A stretch of 64,000 nucleotides of DNA, taken from contig JAANBB010000056.1 in the NCBI GenBank assembly GCA_014621425.1, positions 62,001-126,000 on the forward strand. The letters run 5' to 3'. Below the pieces are notes generated by a model. It did not search any database, was not told the origin of the DNA, and was given only the letters and a program-made list of their open reading frames with translations. Both the position numbers and the translations under genes were made by a program. Shown in pieces: positions 9,892 through 21,754 of this stretch. Source of the stretch: Cylindrodendrum hubeiense. Taxonomy: Eukaryota > Ascomycota > Sordariomycetes > Hypocreales > Nectriaceae. Numbering within the stretch: position 1 is the first letter of the stretch; each line of letters starts with the position of its first letter.

Positions 9892-11089
9892 ATGGCGGAA
9901 CATGTTGCAGCCCTTCTACCTGCTGTCAGAAGCGATCTTGCTCTTGACAATCGCCAGAGTCCCTCTCCTGGACCGGGCGAGATCTTGATCCGCAATCATG
10001 TCATCGCTGTGAATCCCATTGATTGGAAAAGACAAGCATCAGGCTTTATGATCTCATCTTACCCAGTAGTACTTGGAGCCGGTATGAAGATGCCAAGACT
10101 AATGGGGAAACGGTCATTGGATTGGAATCTCTTGCCAAATCCATCGACTCCGTCTTTCCCTTGTCATGTCTAGTTATCAGGGAAATCACAGGCTAATGTT
10201 TATTACAGATGTCTGTGGTGTCGTTGCCGAGGCGGGATCATCGGTGACAGCTTTCAAATCCGGCGACCGTGTACTTGCGGTTGCCCACTCATTCTGTTCT
10301 GGCAACAACGATCATGGCGCATTCCAGGAGTACACGGTCGTGAAGGCCACCGCAACTGTTGCGCTGCCTCGGGAGATGAGCTTCCAACAGGGCGCCACGC
10401 TGCCAACCGCCGCGGGCACCGCGACCATGGCTCTCTTCGACGTACTAGACTTACCCCAAGTTACTACCGGGGAGACCATCCACGCCTCACAGGTCGGCGG
10501 CACCGCCAATTCATCCGAGTCGTCGCCTTTGGGCATTTTGGTATGGGGCGGTGCCTCAACCGTCGGATTCCTGACCATCCAGCTTGCCCGCTTGGCTGGA
10601 CTCACCATTTACGCAGCAGCTAGTGAGCACCACCATGATCACCTGCGCTCTGTTGGTGCTAGCATGCTTGTCGACTATCACTCACCTACGGCTGTTGATG
10701 ACCTCCTCGCTGGCGCCGAGCGTGCTGGGTCGCAGATCGCGCTTGCTGTCGATGCCATCTCTACAGCGGAGACACTCGCCTCGGTAGTGCAGGTTCTATC
10801 CAAGTCGACCGCAGTGACTAAGAAGCTGGCGCACACATCACCTTGGCCAAAGAGTGTTCCTCATCCTGAAGGGATCGAAACCGGGGCGATACGGGGAGAC
10901 GATTTTTCGCACCGCAGGGAGGACCTATCTATCTGGCTGTGCAATTTGTCTCTCCCAAAGTGGCTTGCAGAAGGTGTCATTATACCACCAGCGTACAGAG
11001 TCATCGACGGTGGGTTGGGTGGACTCCAGAACGCGTTGAACGAGCTGAAGAAAGGCGTAAGCGGGGAGAAGCTATTGGTGGAGGTTTGA
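9892..11089 (+). CDS. Medium-chain dehydrogenase/reductase (zinc-binding ADH / quinone oxidoreductase-like)
   Basis: Two exons, 9892-10081 and 10209-11089 (356 residues). The intron has a GTATGA donor and TTACAG acceptor, and joining gives LGADVCGVVAEAG, the MDR consensus at this point. The N-terminal GroES-like domain has the PGPGEILIRNHVIAVNPIDWK block. The Rossmann part has ILVWGGASTVG followed by TIQLARLAG. The catalytic-zinc Cys/His set of classical ADHs is not evident, so it belongs with the zinc-free quinone reductase or trans-acting enoyl reductase-like branch common in fungi. Expected to reduce an enone or quinone with NADPH in the cytosol. The substrate is unknown and no polyketide synthase lies in this window. 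Confidence 0.88.
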
Positions 11090-11445
11090 GTTTGCAGACT
11101 GTAAAGAAACAAGAAACAAGACTGGGTGCAGACAGCTTATTCCTGAGAAATCACTAGGAACACATAGTTTCATCAAGATACAGAAGATATTCGGCGTCTC
11201 GAGACCTCGTTTGCCTATTTTAGTGGTCTCTATCATTCCTCGCCGCTTTATTTGAGCACTGCCTCATTTGCTTAGGCACCCTGTCAGCCCGCCCACTTGC
11301 TGGGGCTTTGTGGCAGGGGTCTCCGCGCAGGCGGCTGCCTCCCGCGAAGCACTGCAGCTTATTTACCAGAGATTTCTCCGCTGACCAGAATTTCAGGCTC
11401 TGCTGTCTTCCGTCAAAATTCGCGAAACACACCCGACGCTTCAAC
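11090..11445. other. Intergenic region
   Basis: Nothing gene-like is seen apart from short frames with no recognisable composition. Confidence 0.35.
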
Positions 11446-12809
11446 ATGGCCCTGTCTGAATGCCATGGCTGTCCACAAATTGATATGTTTTGGCGGGGAA
11501 GAGGTCCGTATTCCGTAATGTCGGTTCATTCGGACTCTACTAAAAACCTCCAGAGGCCAAGCATTGGCAGCATCGCCGGACAGGACTTGAACAAATCGAT
11601 CTTGCAAACACGGTGGACTCAAGCGCACTCCTCGATATCGACTCCGATCTCCTAATCATGTCAGCCTTACTTATTCAAGTCGCCATAATTTCATGATGAC
11701 ACTGACTCAAAATAAAGAAAAGCCGAGGCAAAAGAAATTCGTGAATGTACGAGATGTCAAACTTATTTTACTCACGCATTCCAAATCCCTGAGCTTTGGT
11801 GGGAAGAGTATTGCCGAGACCCCAAGGGATATTTTGGCTGCGAGGATACTATAGATGAGCAAGGAAATGCAACCGGCTTCAGTACTGTCCCCTTCCCCGA
11901 ATCTGACGATCCCTACTTATAGCATACATCATCTTAGATACCTGGGCTCGCTTCGTTATTAAGAACGTGAAGCACAATTTTGCTGAGTATGAGTGGTACA
12001 AGCTTAGTATATTTACGCGGTGGCTGCCATCCACCAAGCAAACAATTTTGCTCTTGTTCGATCCGCCTTCGCCAATCGCAGATAGGCTACCGAGTCAGCT
12101 ACTGGGCAATCCAGATGCCAAGCTCCTCGGAGATCCCTTCTGGATTTATGAGCCCTTGCTTCAGGAAATCGTCCGCCTCCAGGACAAAGCTGTGCTAGCG
12201 ATAAGTACGCAGGTTAGGTTCCTGGAAGCAATGCGAACTCCTCTTCAAACCCGCACAATGCCCAACTACCAGGCTTTCCACGATCTTAGCAGGCATACAA
12301 TTCATGTTTCCGAAACCATCGCCGTAAACATTACTACCATTAACGGTATCCTATCGGAGCATAAGGGATTCATCGCTCAATCGAAACATGTCTCGCAGAA
12401 TATCCACAGACGGTTACTCTTTTACGAGCACCTCATTCGAGGTCTACACAATCGCTCAACGTCAAACAGAGAACGCCTGACAAACGAGATCCAACTATCA
12501 TACAATGTCATCGCCCACTACGATTCGGGCATTTCAGTCGCCATTGGACATTCGGCCCAGGAAGACAGCGCAGCGATGAAAACAATCGCCTTTCTCACAA
12601 TGACATTCCTACCCGCCACTTTTATATGCGCTATCTTCAGCATGTCATTCTTCAATTACAATCCTGACACTGGTTCTTGGTCAGTTTCAGAGAAGTTCTG
12701 GCTATACTGGGCAGTTGCTGTGCCTATAACAGTAGCCACTCCTCTTTTTTGGTACTGCTGGCATCAGTCCTTCCCATCTCGAAGGACCATTGGAGAAAAA
12801 TTAGGTTAA
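11446..12809 (+). pseudogene. CorA-like (Mg2+ transporter-type) membrane protein, 5' part decayed
   Basis: The segment 11938-12809 encodes a clear fungal CorA-like C-terminal half: a long helical stalk (FHDLSRHTIHVSETIAV...) and two terminal membrane helices (FLTMTFLPATFICAIFSM and FWLYWAVAVPITVATPLF). SMS stands where classical CorA has GMN. A GT-AG intron 11882-11937 joins an upstream block (ELWWEEYCRDPKGYFG) to give ATGFNTWARF, matching the family. Before that the frame meets a TAA (11713-11715), and the candidate N-terminal pieces after ATG 11446 lie in two different frames: a block with DIDSDLL near 11634-11660 is not in frame with the ATG. Either an unusual set of introns or, more likely, a 5' region broken by frameshifts and stops. 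Confidence 0.6.
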
Positions 12810-13052
12810 TCTCGCTTTGAGTCAGTGGAAAGATATGGCAACCAGAGGGACTTTACTCGCGACACGGCGAGGTTGAGTCGAGCATGAGACGCTGTTCCAA
12901 GCCGAATTACCACACTCATCGAGGTTTCACAAAGACAGTCTGTTCAGTAGAATGATCAATATTCCCGCACGTTCCCTAATGTTTTTTTAGTTGATATATC
13001 AACATCAAAAACTTGGATAATGTATCCCTCCATGACTATCACTGGATTGTGT

Positions 13053-13845
13053 TTACCACCCCGCAATTTCTCCATTGTAACCGATCATCTTTCCTCCATG
13101 TTTCTCCTTGTTAGATACGCCCAGAACCTGCATCATTCCGTCACAGGATTCGTCTACTCCAATCAGAGCTTTGTCGAACCCTAGGCCACGCGCGCCTGCA
13201 TTGCCCAGGTCAGTCTGAACCCAGCCTGGACCCAACACGAGTGCATTGAGCCAGTCTTCCTCGAGGTGAAGTCGAATAATCAGCCAATTGACTGCCGCCT
13301 TCGAAGGGCCATATGCAGCATTCTGAATGGGAGGTTGATTCCTATTTTGTTTTAGCAATGTATGAACTGAAGTAGGATGGTTTAACTCACTCCAGGCAGC
13401 CGGCCGTAGATCCCATTGGGGCAAAAATAGGCTCCTTGGACGATTTCTGCAGCAGCGGTCGTGTGGCCTGATACAAGGTGATCACGCCGTAGACATTGGG
13501 CTCCATGTGGGCCTGCAGGTCGGCAATCTTCAGGTCTCTCACGAAGGGCCAGACAAAAGAGACGCCGGCATTGGCAATAACCACGTCAAGATATTCGATC
13601 CCGTGAGACTTCTGAAGCTCCTTGACAGCGTCGAAAGCGTCCTGGTTGACCGACGCATCGATCTTGACCACTATCAGGCTGCTTCCTTCGCCCTTAGGTA
13701 GTTCAGCGAGCGCTTGGGATGTTGGGTGCCCCGGATCGCGGTTTCCAGCGATCACAATGTGGTTGGGAAGCGCAAGGTAGCGTTGGAGGAGGCCTTTGCC
13801 CAGCCCCCGGTTCGCACCCGTGATAAGAACAACAGTTGGCGCCAT
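13053..13845 (-). CDS. Short-chain dehydrogenase/reductase (SDR)
   Basis: Two minus-strand exons, 13845-13391 and 13341-13053 (247 residues), with a GTGAGT donor and ATAG acceptor. The start is ATG 13845; a longer frame to 13959 would read through the TATA region. Cofactor motif TGANRGLG at residues 9-16, NAG at 92-94, Ser146 in the active-site strand (PMGSTAG) and Y-GPS-K at 162/166. This is the classical SDR catalytic set at the usual length of about 250 residues. It resembles fungal single-domain NAD(P)H reductases of the C-factor type (short ANAG then YGPSKAA). Cytosolic; substrate unknown. Confidence 0.9.
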
Positions 13846-13930
13846 GATGTGTGATAAGATGAATGAGTATAAGTGTTTATGAATGTGTGTGTATGATAGA
13901 GAGGTAAAGATGCACTGGGGGGAGAGGGGG

Positions 13931-13940
13931 GATATATATA
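13931..13940 (-). promoter_or_regulatory. TATA-like box of the SDR gene
   Basis: An alternating TATATATA stretch lies about 90 bp upstream of the SDR start on its strand. Confidence 0.4.
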
Positions 13941-13945
13941 CGTGT

Positions 13946-14688
13946 GTGCGAGGTAGCATCTCTCTGCCTCTACGGAAGGAAGACTGCCCGATTGATCAAT
14001 CGTGCCGAATCCAGTATTGGCTTTCTAACTGAGGATAAGCGCACCCAAATTAGAGCTTACGAATCAGTTGGATATTGAAAACGGATCATGCGTGTCATTC
14101 CGCCTTCTTTGCGCTGTCAAGAAGAGTTAGCTTCCCGCCAAAATGGAGCCCATGAGGTGGAGCTTGCCGCTCAACAATGGGCTCGCGCAGCGAAGCATAG
14201 TGAATCCAGGGCCATCTCAACCGAGAATTGAAGGCACAAACTCCCTTATTTCATCCATGGCGACAGTTCTAGGTCAATAGCTATGCAGCAGACTGCGAGC
14301 TGCCTAGGATACGTCATGGAGGAGAGGCGAGAGTTGGATGCTTGTTGCTCAGAGTCCGCAAAGTATTTCATCCAAGTTTCTGACTACCTCTATTATTTAA
14401 GGTAACCAAATCAACTATTTCCATTTATTTTAGTATTAAATTTGCCGTTCCCATCCTGGAGCAAGCGTGTTGCGCCTGCTAAGTTGAGCACTTTGGCGAT
14501 TCCCAAATGCATTCCATCGGCGATCGAGCGGAAAACTAGCCAGAATTGGAATAGCGCCCGCCGACAGTGCTTATTCACCGGCGGACTTCCGTCGCGGAGC
14601 TGAGTAGCGAACATACCAACCACATCACCTCATTCTAACGAAACTCCGCCAATATTCAGAGCGGTGGAGACCCCACTGCGCTTTGTTG
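13946..14688. other. Divergent intergenic region
   Basis: Between the SDR gene (minus) and a Zn2Cys6 regulator (plus). No supported gene. A 70-residue minus frame at 14411-14623 has no recognisable feature. Confidence 0.35.
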
Positions 14689-15924
14689 ATGCATATGGAG
14701 CGGGGGGAAATCAAGGCCTGTGATGCTTGCAGAATAGCAAAGCGGAAATGCACCAAAGCGTTCCCGGCCTGCGGACGTTGTGAGCTCAAAGGGCTGGAGT
14801 GCGCATATCCGGCCCGCCCGACTTTCATCGTTTATGGTCTTGAGAACGATGGTGTGGACTGTTTCAATGCCCAAGTCGCCGAAAATTGCACTGGTGGACG
14901 CACGACGGAGGGTTCACAGCAGCTAGGGATCACTAGCACTCTGAGCCCACACAGATCTGGTGGTCAACTTGGAGGCTTCCCGTGTCCTTCACTCGTCGAT
15001 CTTCAGTCAGCTTGGTTTCTCTCTCCAGCAGCGTGGGCTATTACACCCATTGAAACTAGTCGCCTCACGCCCATCTGCAACGCAGTGGTGAGGAGGTATA
15101 TTGCCAAGATACAGGATTGGCTAAAGGAATGGGTCGACAATGGTAGCAACCCCTTCATCCATTCCCAGCTATACAAAACACGGCTCCCTAGATCCATTCA
15201 GCATGCCTTCACAACGCTATCCAGCTACCTTAACCTTAACCCTGCGACAGAAGACATGGTTTTTCGAATCATCGAGGAACGGTCAAGTGAAATTGTGGAA
15301 CAAAATCAACCAGAAGCACAATTGCAGCTCAACACTTTCGATCACGTATGTCGAGTCCAAGTTTTAATGATATACTCATATATTCGACTGTTCAATGGAA
15401 ATATCAGACAACGCCACCTCGCCGAACAACAACTTCCCACCCTCTGCCTCTGGACCAATCAAATGCTCGCTTCCGCCACTCACGCAGCGCAAAACGGAAC
15501 TCTCCTCCTTTCGAACCTAATAGGATCCGACGAAGTTGATCAAAATGGCGGTACTTTCCAAGAGAGACTGGAGAAGCTCCTTTGGCACGCTTGGATTCTC
15601 TCTGAGAGTCTTCGCCGCACATGGATCGTCTCGCAGGCCGTCCAGTCCATCTACATCACTATGCGGGATGGGTCAATGCATTGCCCCGGAGGAGTGATGT
15701 TTACAACCCGTCGGGGAGTCTGGGAGGCTGATTCGGCGTTTGCATGGACCAAAATGTGTGCAGAGCGCAACGTTGGCTTCATGCATCGGAATGACACGGA
15801 GAAGGTACTCATTGAGGAACAGCCCGGAGAGGTCGATCACTTTAGCCTGGCTGTTATGGAACTTGACTTTGGCCTTGATAAAATACAAAGATGGGGCGTT
15901 GGTTCGTTGGTTCGAACAGAGTAG
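14689..15924 (+). CDS. Zn2Cys6 transcription factor
   Basis: Single-exon gene of 411 residues; ATG 14689 is used because the two codons before it are TTG (a second ATG at 14695 is possible). The binuclear zinc cluster is at residues 11-38 with spacing C-x2-C-x6-C-x6-C-x2-C-x6-C, including KRKC and the conserved Pro of FPAC. The rest is a helical regulatory region (IIEERSSEIVEQNQ, QVLMIYSYIRLFNGNIRQR), the shape seen in regulators of AflR-like and small cluster type with no full fungal_trans domain. Nuclear regulator with unknown targets. The SDR gene is the nearest divergent neighbour and a plausible target. Confidence 0.85.
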   Translation: MHMERGEIKACDACRIAKRKCTKAFPACGRCELKGLECAYPARPTFIVYGLENDGVDCFNAQVAENCTGGRTTEGSQQLGITSTLSPHRSGGQLGGFPCPSLVDLQSAWFLSPAAWAITPIETSRLTPICNAVVRRYIAKIQDWLKEWVDNGSNPFIHSQLYKTRLPRSIQHAFTTLSSYLNLNPATEDMVFRIIEERSSEIVEQNQPEAQLQLNTFDHVCRVQVLMIYSYIRLFNGNIRQRHLAEQQLPTLCLWTNQMLASATHAAQNGTLLLSNLIGSDEVDQNGGTFQERLEKLLWHAWILSESLRRTWIVSQAVQSIYITMRDGSMHCPGGVMFTTRRGVWEADSAFAWTKMCAERNVGFMHRNDTEKVLIEEQPGEVDHFSLAVMELDFGLDKIQRWGVGSLVRTE

Positions 15925-16333
15925 GCGTAACCGCCATCTCATGTCCCAGGAGCCACGCTATCCAACTGTTAATATCTCTACTATCCTGCAACAATAGATT
16001 CATTGATTTTGCACCAGATAATACACAAGCTAATGAATGATTGATGGACAGAGAAGAATATTCATATCAGCACACAAATTCTGGCTCATTTTCAGGTTCG
16101 AACACTGCAATATGGTGCAAAATGAAACATCTTCATTATCCTCTGGGAATATGTTTATATTAACTGTTTAATTTCGATTATTGTGACGAAGTAGGTCAAG
16201 ATTGCGAACCATTGAGCAGATGACTCCTTATCCGGATGGTGGAGTACCTTTGAGATCCGGATACCAAATATTATGGACGTCGCGAGAGAACTGTTTTGTT
16301 AAATCTCGTGTATTCCTACCCAAATATATATGG
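15925..16333. other. Intergenic region
   Basis: AT-rich spacer between the 3' ends of converging frames. Nothing else is seen. Confidence 0.35.
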
Positions 16334-16726
16334 TCAACTCGTAGTTCTCGTCTTGTAGAGAGTTTCAAGGGGTCCGTACCTGAGCTTAGCGAAATCAATA
16401 TCCATTGACACTATTGTGGATAGGTCTGTGAAATGGGTTTCGGATTTTGACTCCTCGTGTGCGTCCAAGACCGCCTGATTCATTTCCGGACTCTGGACCA
16501 ACTCTTCCATCAATTGGGACCAAACTTTCGCAGCTGAGACTAAATACTCTCCAAGATCGCCGACCAAAGCCGTGCTTTGTGTGACACCCGTTTTATTGGC
16601 ACCCATATTTTTTTTGACCTCCTTTAAGACGGTTTCTAAATGTCTTCGAACGAGGATATCGAGGTAGTCAGGATTAAATCCCTTAATCTCAGACTCGGAT
16701 ATTCTTATGACCAAAGGCGATTTCAT
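16334..16726 (-). CDS. Hypothetical protein, possibly the 3' part of a longer or broken gene
   Basis: A 130-residue frame with gene-like composition: an amphipathic N-terminal half (YLDILVRRHLETVLKEVKKN) and a mixed acidic C-terminus. No domain recognised. In-frame sequence can be extended upstream by splicing a GTAAGT donor near 16820 to a CAG acceptor just before the ATG, but that upstream exon soon meets a TGA without an ATG, so no complete gene could be built. It may be a small gene or a remnant. Confidence 0.3.
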   Translation of the reverse strand: MKSPLVIRISESEIKGFNPDYLDILVRRHLETVLKEVKKNMGANKTGVTQSTALVGDLGEYLVSAAKVWSQLMEELVQSPEMNQAVLDAHEESKSETHFTDLSTIVSMDIDFAKLRYGPLETLYKTRTTS

Positions 16727-19700
16727 GATTGGTGGCCTGGGATTCTCCCAATATTAGAACCAGGTAATCCTTGCCAATGGCTTGGGCCTCGGTGGATTTG
16801 GAGTTCGTTGAACACTTACGTGGTATCTAACAAATAGGAATTTGGCGCAATGGATCAGCTGTTGATGAAGCTGGACAAGGATAGAAAGGAGGGTCGAAAA
16901 ATGAAATCATGGAATACTCCTAGAGATACTGACTTTGTGTGATTGTGGCATTGGGAATACTTCTCAAGGCTGGGATAGCCAGCCTTCTTTATTGTCATGG
17001 AGTAGCGCCATGAATTAGACCATTTGTACTTTGGAGGAGCGGGGAAATTGCCACACTATAGGAACAGATAGCCTGAGGAGAAAACAAAGCTAAGCACCAC
17101 TAGCATTTCGTTTGGGAAATTAATTCCGTCGAAGTAAGTCCGAGAGAAAGGGGACAACTAGCACCCGTCCAAGGGAAATACGCGGGAATGGCGGAAACGC
17201 GAATAATAATATTGTCAGACGTGCTTTCATGCCTTGCTGTTAGCTATACTCCCCTCTGTCATCCGCGCAATGCGTCCTTGCGTCATAGCTCCATATAAAA
17301 CGTCAACTAGAGCAACTAAAACATTTTAAGTATCAGGGTATTCTTTCACCTCAAGGTATCTTTGTAGTCGCAGAGTGTCACATGATTCAACCCATTCCGT
17401 ACGAATGTATCGAACTGCCTCCTGCAAGCGCACGGTTAACTGATCCGGGAATTATCGCCCTTGGGAATTCCAACCTTGATCGAAGACTGTCTGCTCCAGC
17501 TTTGAACGCGGGAGGGTTGCTGCGTTCCATACTTGAGATCGAAAGTCTTCTTTACGTCAGTTTATTGCCTCTTCCCTCTTCCCTCTTATCCTACAAGGCG
17601 ATGATTCGGATTGATTCCAACCGTAGTCCGAATATTCCCGGTCTAGGCTGTGGCAATCATTTTGTGGAGACCCAAGAGTTGGCCGAGGAGGGATAAGAAG
17701 TTTCCGATGCTAACTACCGAATGCAAGGGAATGGCACTAGAGCATCTGTGGGATGGGAAATGTATGACATAGCAAGGCGGATATGCAGGTGAGAATTCCC
17801 CGCCATTCTCTTGTTCACCTGACTGTCCGTTCATGTTGCCTCTTTTCTCTCCCCTCATTCCGTAAAGCTTGCTCGCCGTCGGTCTAGAAACCGATCGTCT
17901 CGTTCGCTATTCAGGCCCACACCGGTTCCCACACCGTTGAGAAGCCCATGGTCGGTCAGGGTCCGAGTCGCTAAAAGCGGGGGTTGGCGTAAGCAAGCCA
18001 GTTTCCGCACACAAAAGAAGCAAGGCAACCCGATTATCGATGGCGCCAGCTGCGCTCGGTAGTACACCCGATGCCATGGAACGATACCATGCAATCTCCA
18101 AGCCCCATAGCACCGTCCCAGATGGATGGGAAGCGAGCCTTTCCACAAAAGGAAGTCGCCAATCTAGTGCTTCAATGCCGGTGCACACACCGCCATGCAT
18201 ATGAGTCATGGAAACGCGCGATTCTCATGCTTGACATCCACGCGAAATACCATGAAGTAGTTCGATCTCAACCACATTCTGCACTGTAGGGAGAGAAAAT
18301 GCCTGGAGTCCGTTCAGGCAGCAAAGAGTTCAATTGATGCGTCATCCCACTATTAATAGCAATCCTATCTACACCATCAATTCGAGCCTCCAGTAGGTAC
18401 TTCGTTTAGAATAAATGTAGCTCCGGGTGCGCCGCTACTAATTGATTCATGACACCGTTTGCACTGGAAATCACGATAAAAACGCGGGGTGGGTCGTTTA
18501 GAATCAGATGATATCCGGTGGTACTGTAAATTGGCGCGTGGTATTGTGAAATGCATCAGCCGTCATTCGATTACTACCACAACAATAAATTACATGTTTT
18601 ACCCAAGATAGCGATATGTTGAACCTAATGTAGAGCGTGGGGGGTCTAGTCGTGGTCTTTTAGTATCGAGGGCTGATCCCTTACTGCTGAGGTGCCAAAC
18701 CCTGTGAGACTGGACCCATGGCAATACGTGCAATTGACGCAAGCCAAAATACTGTGGTCCAGTGAGTATAAATGCCGTGATCTAGTCGTGCTATATAGCC
18801 ATGATACTAAAGAAGTCGTTATTGCTGATGAGGCTCTTCGTGGAGCTAGACAAGTCACGATGGGAATTGGTTGCTGGAGTAGTTAGTCAATGTTTTGAGC
18901 CTATTGAACAAAGTCTGCTTGAAGTTGAGAATTGAGTAAGCCATCTTCTCTCGCAGCGTCGCCTCCCATCTGACTTGTGGTAAGAGAGCACTTCCCTCCC
19001 CTAAGCTGTTTTGTATTGGTGGAGATTCCAAGTGAGACGAGACAGGTCCCAAACCTCATGTCGGCGGCTAATGCTACCTGGGCCGACCTGATCAGGAGCC
19101 CTGTTTCGGCCACTAAGGCTTGCCAAGCCGATGAAGAAGCGGCAGTTCAGCCTTCAGCGGCTGTTACATACTGAGCTACATAATATGCAATGAGGCCCGC
19201 TTCGGCCGCTAATGCTTGCTGGGCCGATCAGGAAGTGGCCATTCAGCTGCTGTGATATATACTGGGTTAACATGCAATGAGACCCCGCTTCGGCCACTAA
19301 TGCTTGCTGGGCCGACTGCTTAACGCGTTGGCCAGCTGCTGATATGTCATGGCCCAACCGGTGACGGTTTCTGCTGAGTCAATAATCCTTGGAGTCCACT
19401 GCCGAGGCTACCCTCCGTTGTCGCCATAGGCTGGATCTCAGACACTGCTATGATGTGGCGCATACAGTATTGTTGCAACAGGCTTCGTTGTTCTCTCAAA
19501 TCGTGCATTATCTGATGAGGAGGGCTTGTTTTACCTGGTCTGCAAATCTAGTCACGCGTCCACGTGGAACGGCACTTGAAACCACCCTCTGCTTCTGGAT
19601 AGATGCTAAACCGAGGATTGTCTCGCAGCTGCATGTATTGCTCTCAATACAAATATCATTATATTATGAATACCCAAGTGAAAGGATCCCATTGAGCTGA

Positions 19701-19779
19701 AGTGCAATACAAATCCAACTCAATTCCGCCCCAACCGATTTTATTTCACACCATTAATTCGAACCAGGTTCATCCCACC
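16727..19779. other. Three-kilobase region without a convincing gene
   Basis: Only short frames occur. The best is an ATG frame 17382-17696 (104 residues), about 85 bp after a TATATAAA-like stretch near 17293, but its sequence has no recognisable domain. The segment 19060-19325 holds an imperfect repeat family, listed separately. The region may be transposon-derived debris. Confidence 0.4.
19060..19325 (+). repeat. Imperfect repeat family of about 90 bp with GC-rich arms
   Basis: A core of the type CGGCCRCTAATGCTTGCTGG followed by GCCGA recurs at about 19062, 19107, 19203 and 19291. The spacing is about 96 and 88 bp for the last intervals, and units carry a shared CATGCAATGAG-like segment. 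Each core has CGGCC/GGCCG ends that can pair as a small hairpin. Copies differ by several substitutions, so the array is old. Confidence 0.7.
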
Positions 19780-21310
19780 ATGAGCAAGCCTTCAGTACTC
19801 ATTATCGGTGGGGGCGTCTTCGGGACGTCGACAGCCTACCATCTATCGCTACGTGGCTACGATAATGTCACTGTGGTTGATCGGTTTGACGCGCCATCCA
19901 AGGACTCCGCTGGGACGGACCTAAACAAAATCATTCGCACAGACTACCCTAACCCGCTATACGCCAAGCTTGGGCTTCAGGCCATGAGCGTATGGGAAGA
20001 CGCCAGGTCTCTCTTCTCCGGTCTGTATCGTGAAACGGGCTGGATTATGGGGGCGCATGACTTGTCCAGGGCGTGGTTGCAGAGTGCGCTGGAAACAGCG
20101 AGAAAGACCAACAAACAGGGCGTGCGGTATATGTCTGCCGATGAGCTGAAGGCAAAGTGGCCAGCTCTGACTGGAGACTTCCCTGATTGGACAAACTTGT
20201 ACAGTCCAGCGGCTGGATGGGTAACATCTGCCCTTCCCCCTTGCTCATGACAGGCTCCTCATTGCTGACTGCTGTGGTAACAATTACAGGTTCCCTCGGG
20301 ACAAGCGCTATTGCGAATGGCAACCGCTGCCCAAGAAAATGGGGTTAAATATATTGTTGGAGATGCCGGCCACATCAGAGATCTGTGGTACGATACAGAT
20401 GGCTCCTGCAGGGGCGCTGTTGCATCCAATGGGGAAATCCATCAGGCTGATCTCGTCGTGGTCGCGGCTGGTGCCAACCTCCCAGCTCTGGTGCATGGTG
20501 CAAGCAGCGATGTAGCAGCCCGGACATCCGCCATCTGCGTCATCCAGCTGGAAAATCACGAAGTTGACAAGTATCGCGACATTCCCATCATTGATGACTT
20601 TGAGCAAGGTATGGCCATATTGCAACTTCAGACGGGAGACACGAACCTAACCTTGAATTCGACAGGCATCCTCTTCCCGCCAGACGAGAATGGCCTGATC
20701 AAAATCTGCAGCGCTCGCCTGGTAAGCAACTATAAAAACCACGGCGTTTCCGGCGCTTCCGTCTTGCACTCGGTGGGCGACAACCCGTACGATGGCTGCC
20801 CCAAGGAGCTTGAGGACGAGATGAGGCAATTTGTCCGGGAGGCTATACCAGAGCTGGCAGACCGGCCATTTGTTACGACGAGGCTATGCTGGTAAGTTGA
20901 AAACGGACCCTCCTTGAAATGCTGCATGTCCCACTCGCATCCCTTGTCTGCGCACTTTGCCCCAAATCATAGCTACAGCTAAAGATGAAACCTCCAGGGA
21001 CGGCATGGCCACAGATCTAAATTTCAGGATCTGTCCCTACCCTGAGACCAAAAATCTCTTCATTGCCACAGCCGGATCGAATCACGGCTTCAAATTCCTG
21101 CCCATAATTGGGCAATATGTGGCCGACATGCTGGAGGGCAAGCTGGGTCCGGAGTGGCAAGATCTCTGGAAGTGGAAACATGGAAAGATCCCGGCCAATT
21201 TCCAGGATGCGTATCCTTGGCCGGTGCGCGATCTCTCAGAGCTGACGGGCTGGAGGGGAAGAAATGCTCCAGGGTCGGGAAAACTGCCTTGGACATGGAG
21301 CCGTCTCTGA
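19780..21310 (+). CDS. FAD-dependent amine oxidase (sarcosine oxidase / fructosyl amino acid oxidase type)
   Basis: Three exons: 19780-20220, 20290-20891, 20998-21310 (451 residues). The dinucleotide-binding motif GGGVFG is at residues 10-15 after a basic start and hydrophobic strand. The last junction was chosen by phase: the AG ending at 20997 gives RLCWDGMATD, while three nearer AGs give immediate stops. Cys347 in this RLCWDG segment aligns with the Cys that carries covalent FAD in monomeric sarcosine oxidases and amadoriases. The C-terminal block SNHGFKFLPIIGQYVADMLEG is diagnostic. Expected reaction: oxidation of a secondary amine such as sarcosine, an N-methyl or glycated amino acid, with release of hydrogen peroxide. 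The C-terminus ends SRL, a peroxisomal PTS1-type tripeptide. A decayed copy of this tail lies at 54778-54950. Confidence 0.9.
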
Positions 21311-21754
21311 CCGGCCGGTGCTAGGAAATTTTGGGCTAATTAGTTTTACAAATCCGTCTCCATTCACACGGAGTAGTGACATGATAACAAGACTACTGCT
21401 AATAAAAGACCGCGATGACGGCCCAAATCATAGCGCTTCCGGGCGAGGCGCCAAAGACCCTGGGGGTGGCGCTAGAATTTGGCGTTGTTTTCTCTCTTGA
21501 TGCTTGTTTTCTCTTCACGCATACCGCTAGACCGGGCGTATGGGTTATTCTTTCGTGCCAAATGCGCCTGGGATTTATTTGCTTCATCCATCCCCAGTAC
21601 ATCATGCATCAGTAATAAACGTATGAGCTCTACATCCACTTGTACGGCAGGCATTGAACCCCCAGTATATTTAAACCAGCTTTCACTTCCGAAGATTGAA
21701 TGACTACCTGCTCGATGCTCTAATCATAGCGTTTTGATCAAGTTTACGATTAAA
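21311..21754. other. Intergenic region between oxidase and regulator
   Basis: About 440 bp between two collinear genes. No further gene. A regulator so close to an enzyme gene suggests co-regulation, though this is only positional. Confidence 0.4.

Noticed and set aside
20971..20985. Nearer AG acceptors for the last intron of the flavin oxidase
   Set aside because: Each leads to an in-frame stop at or just after the junction; the AG ending at 20997 restores the family sequence.
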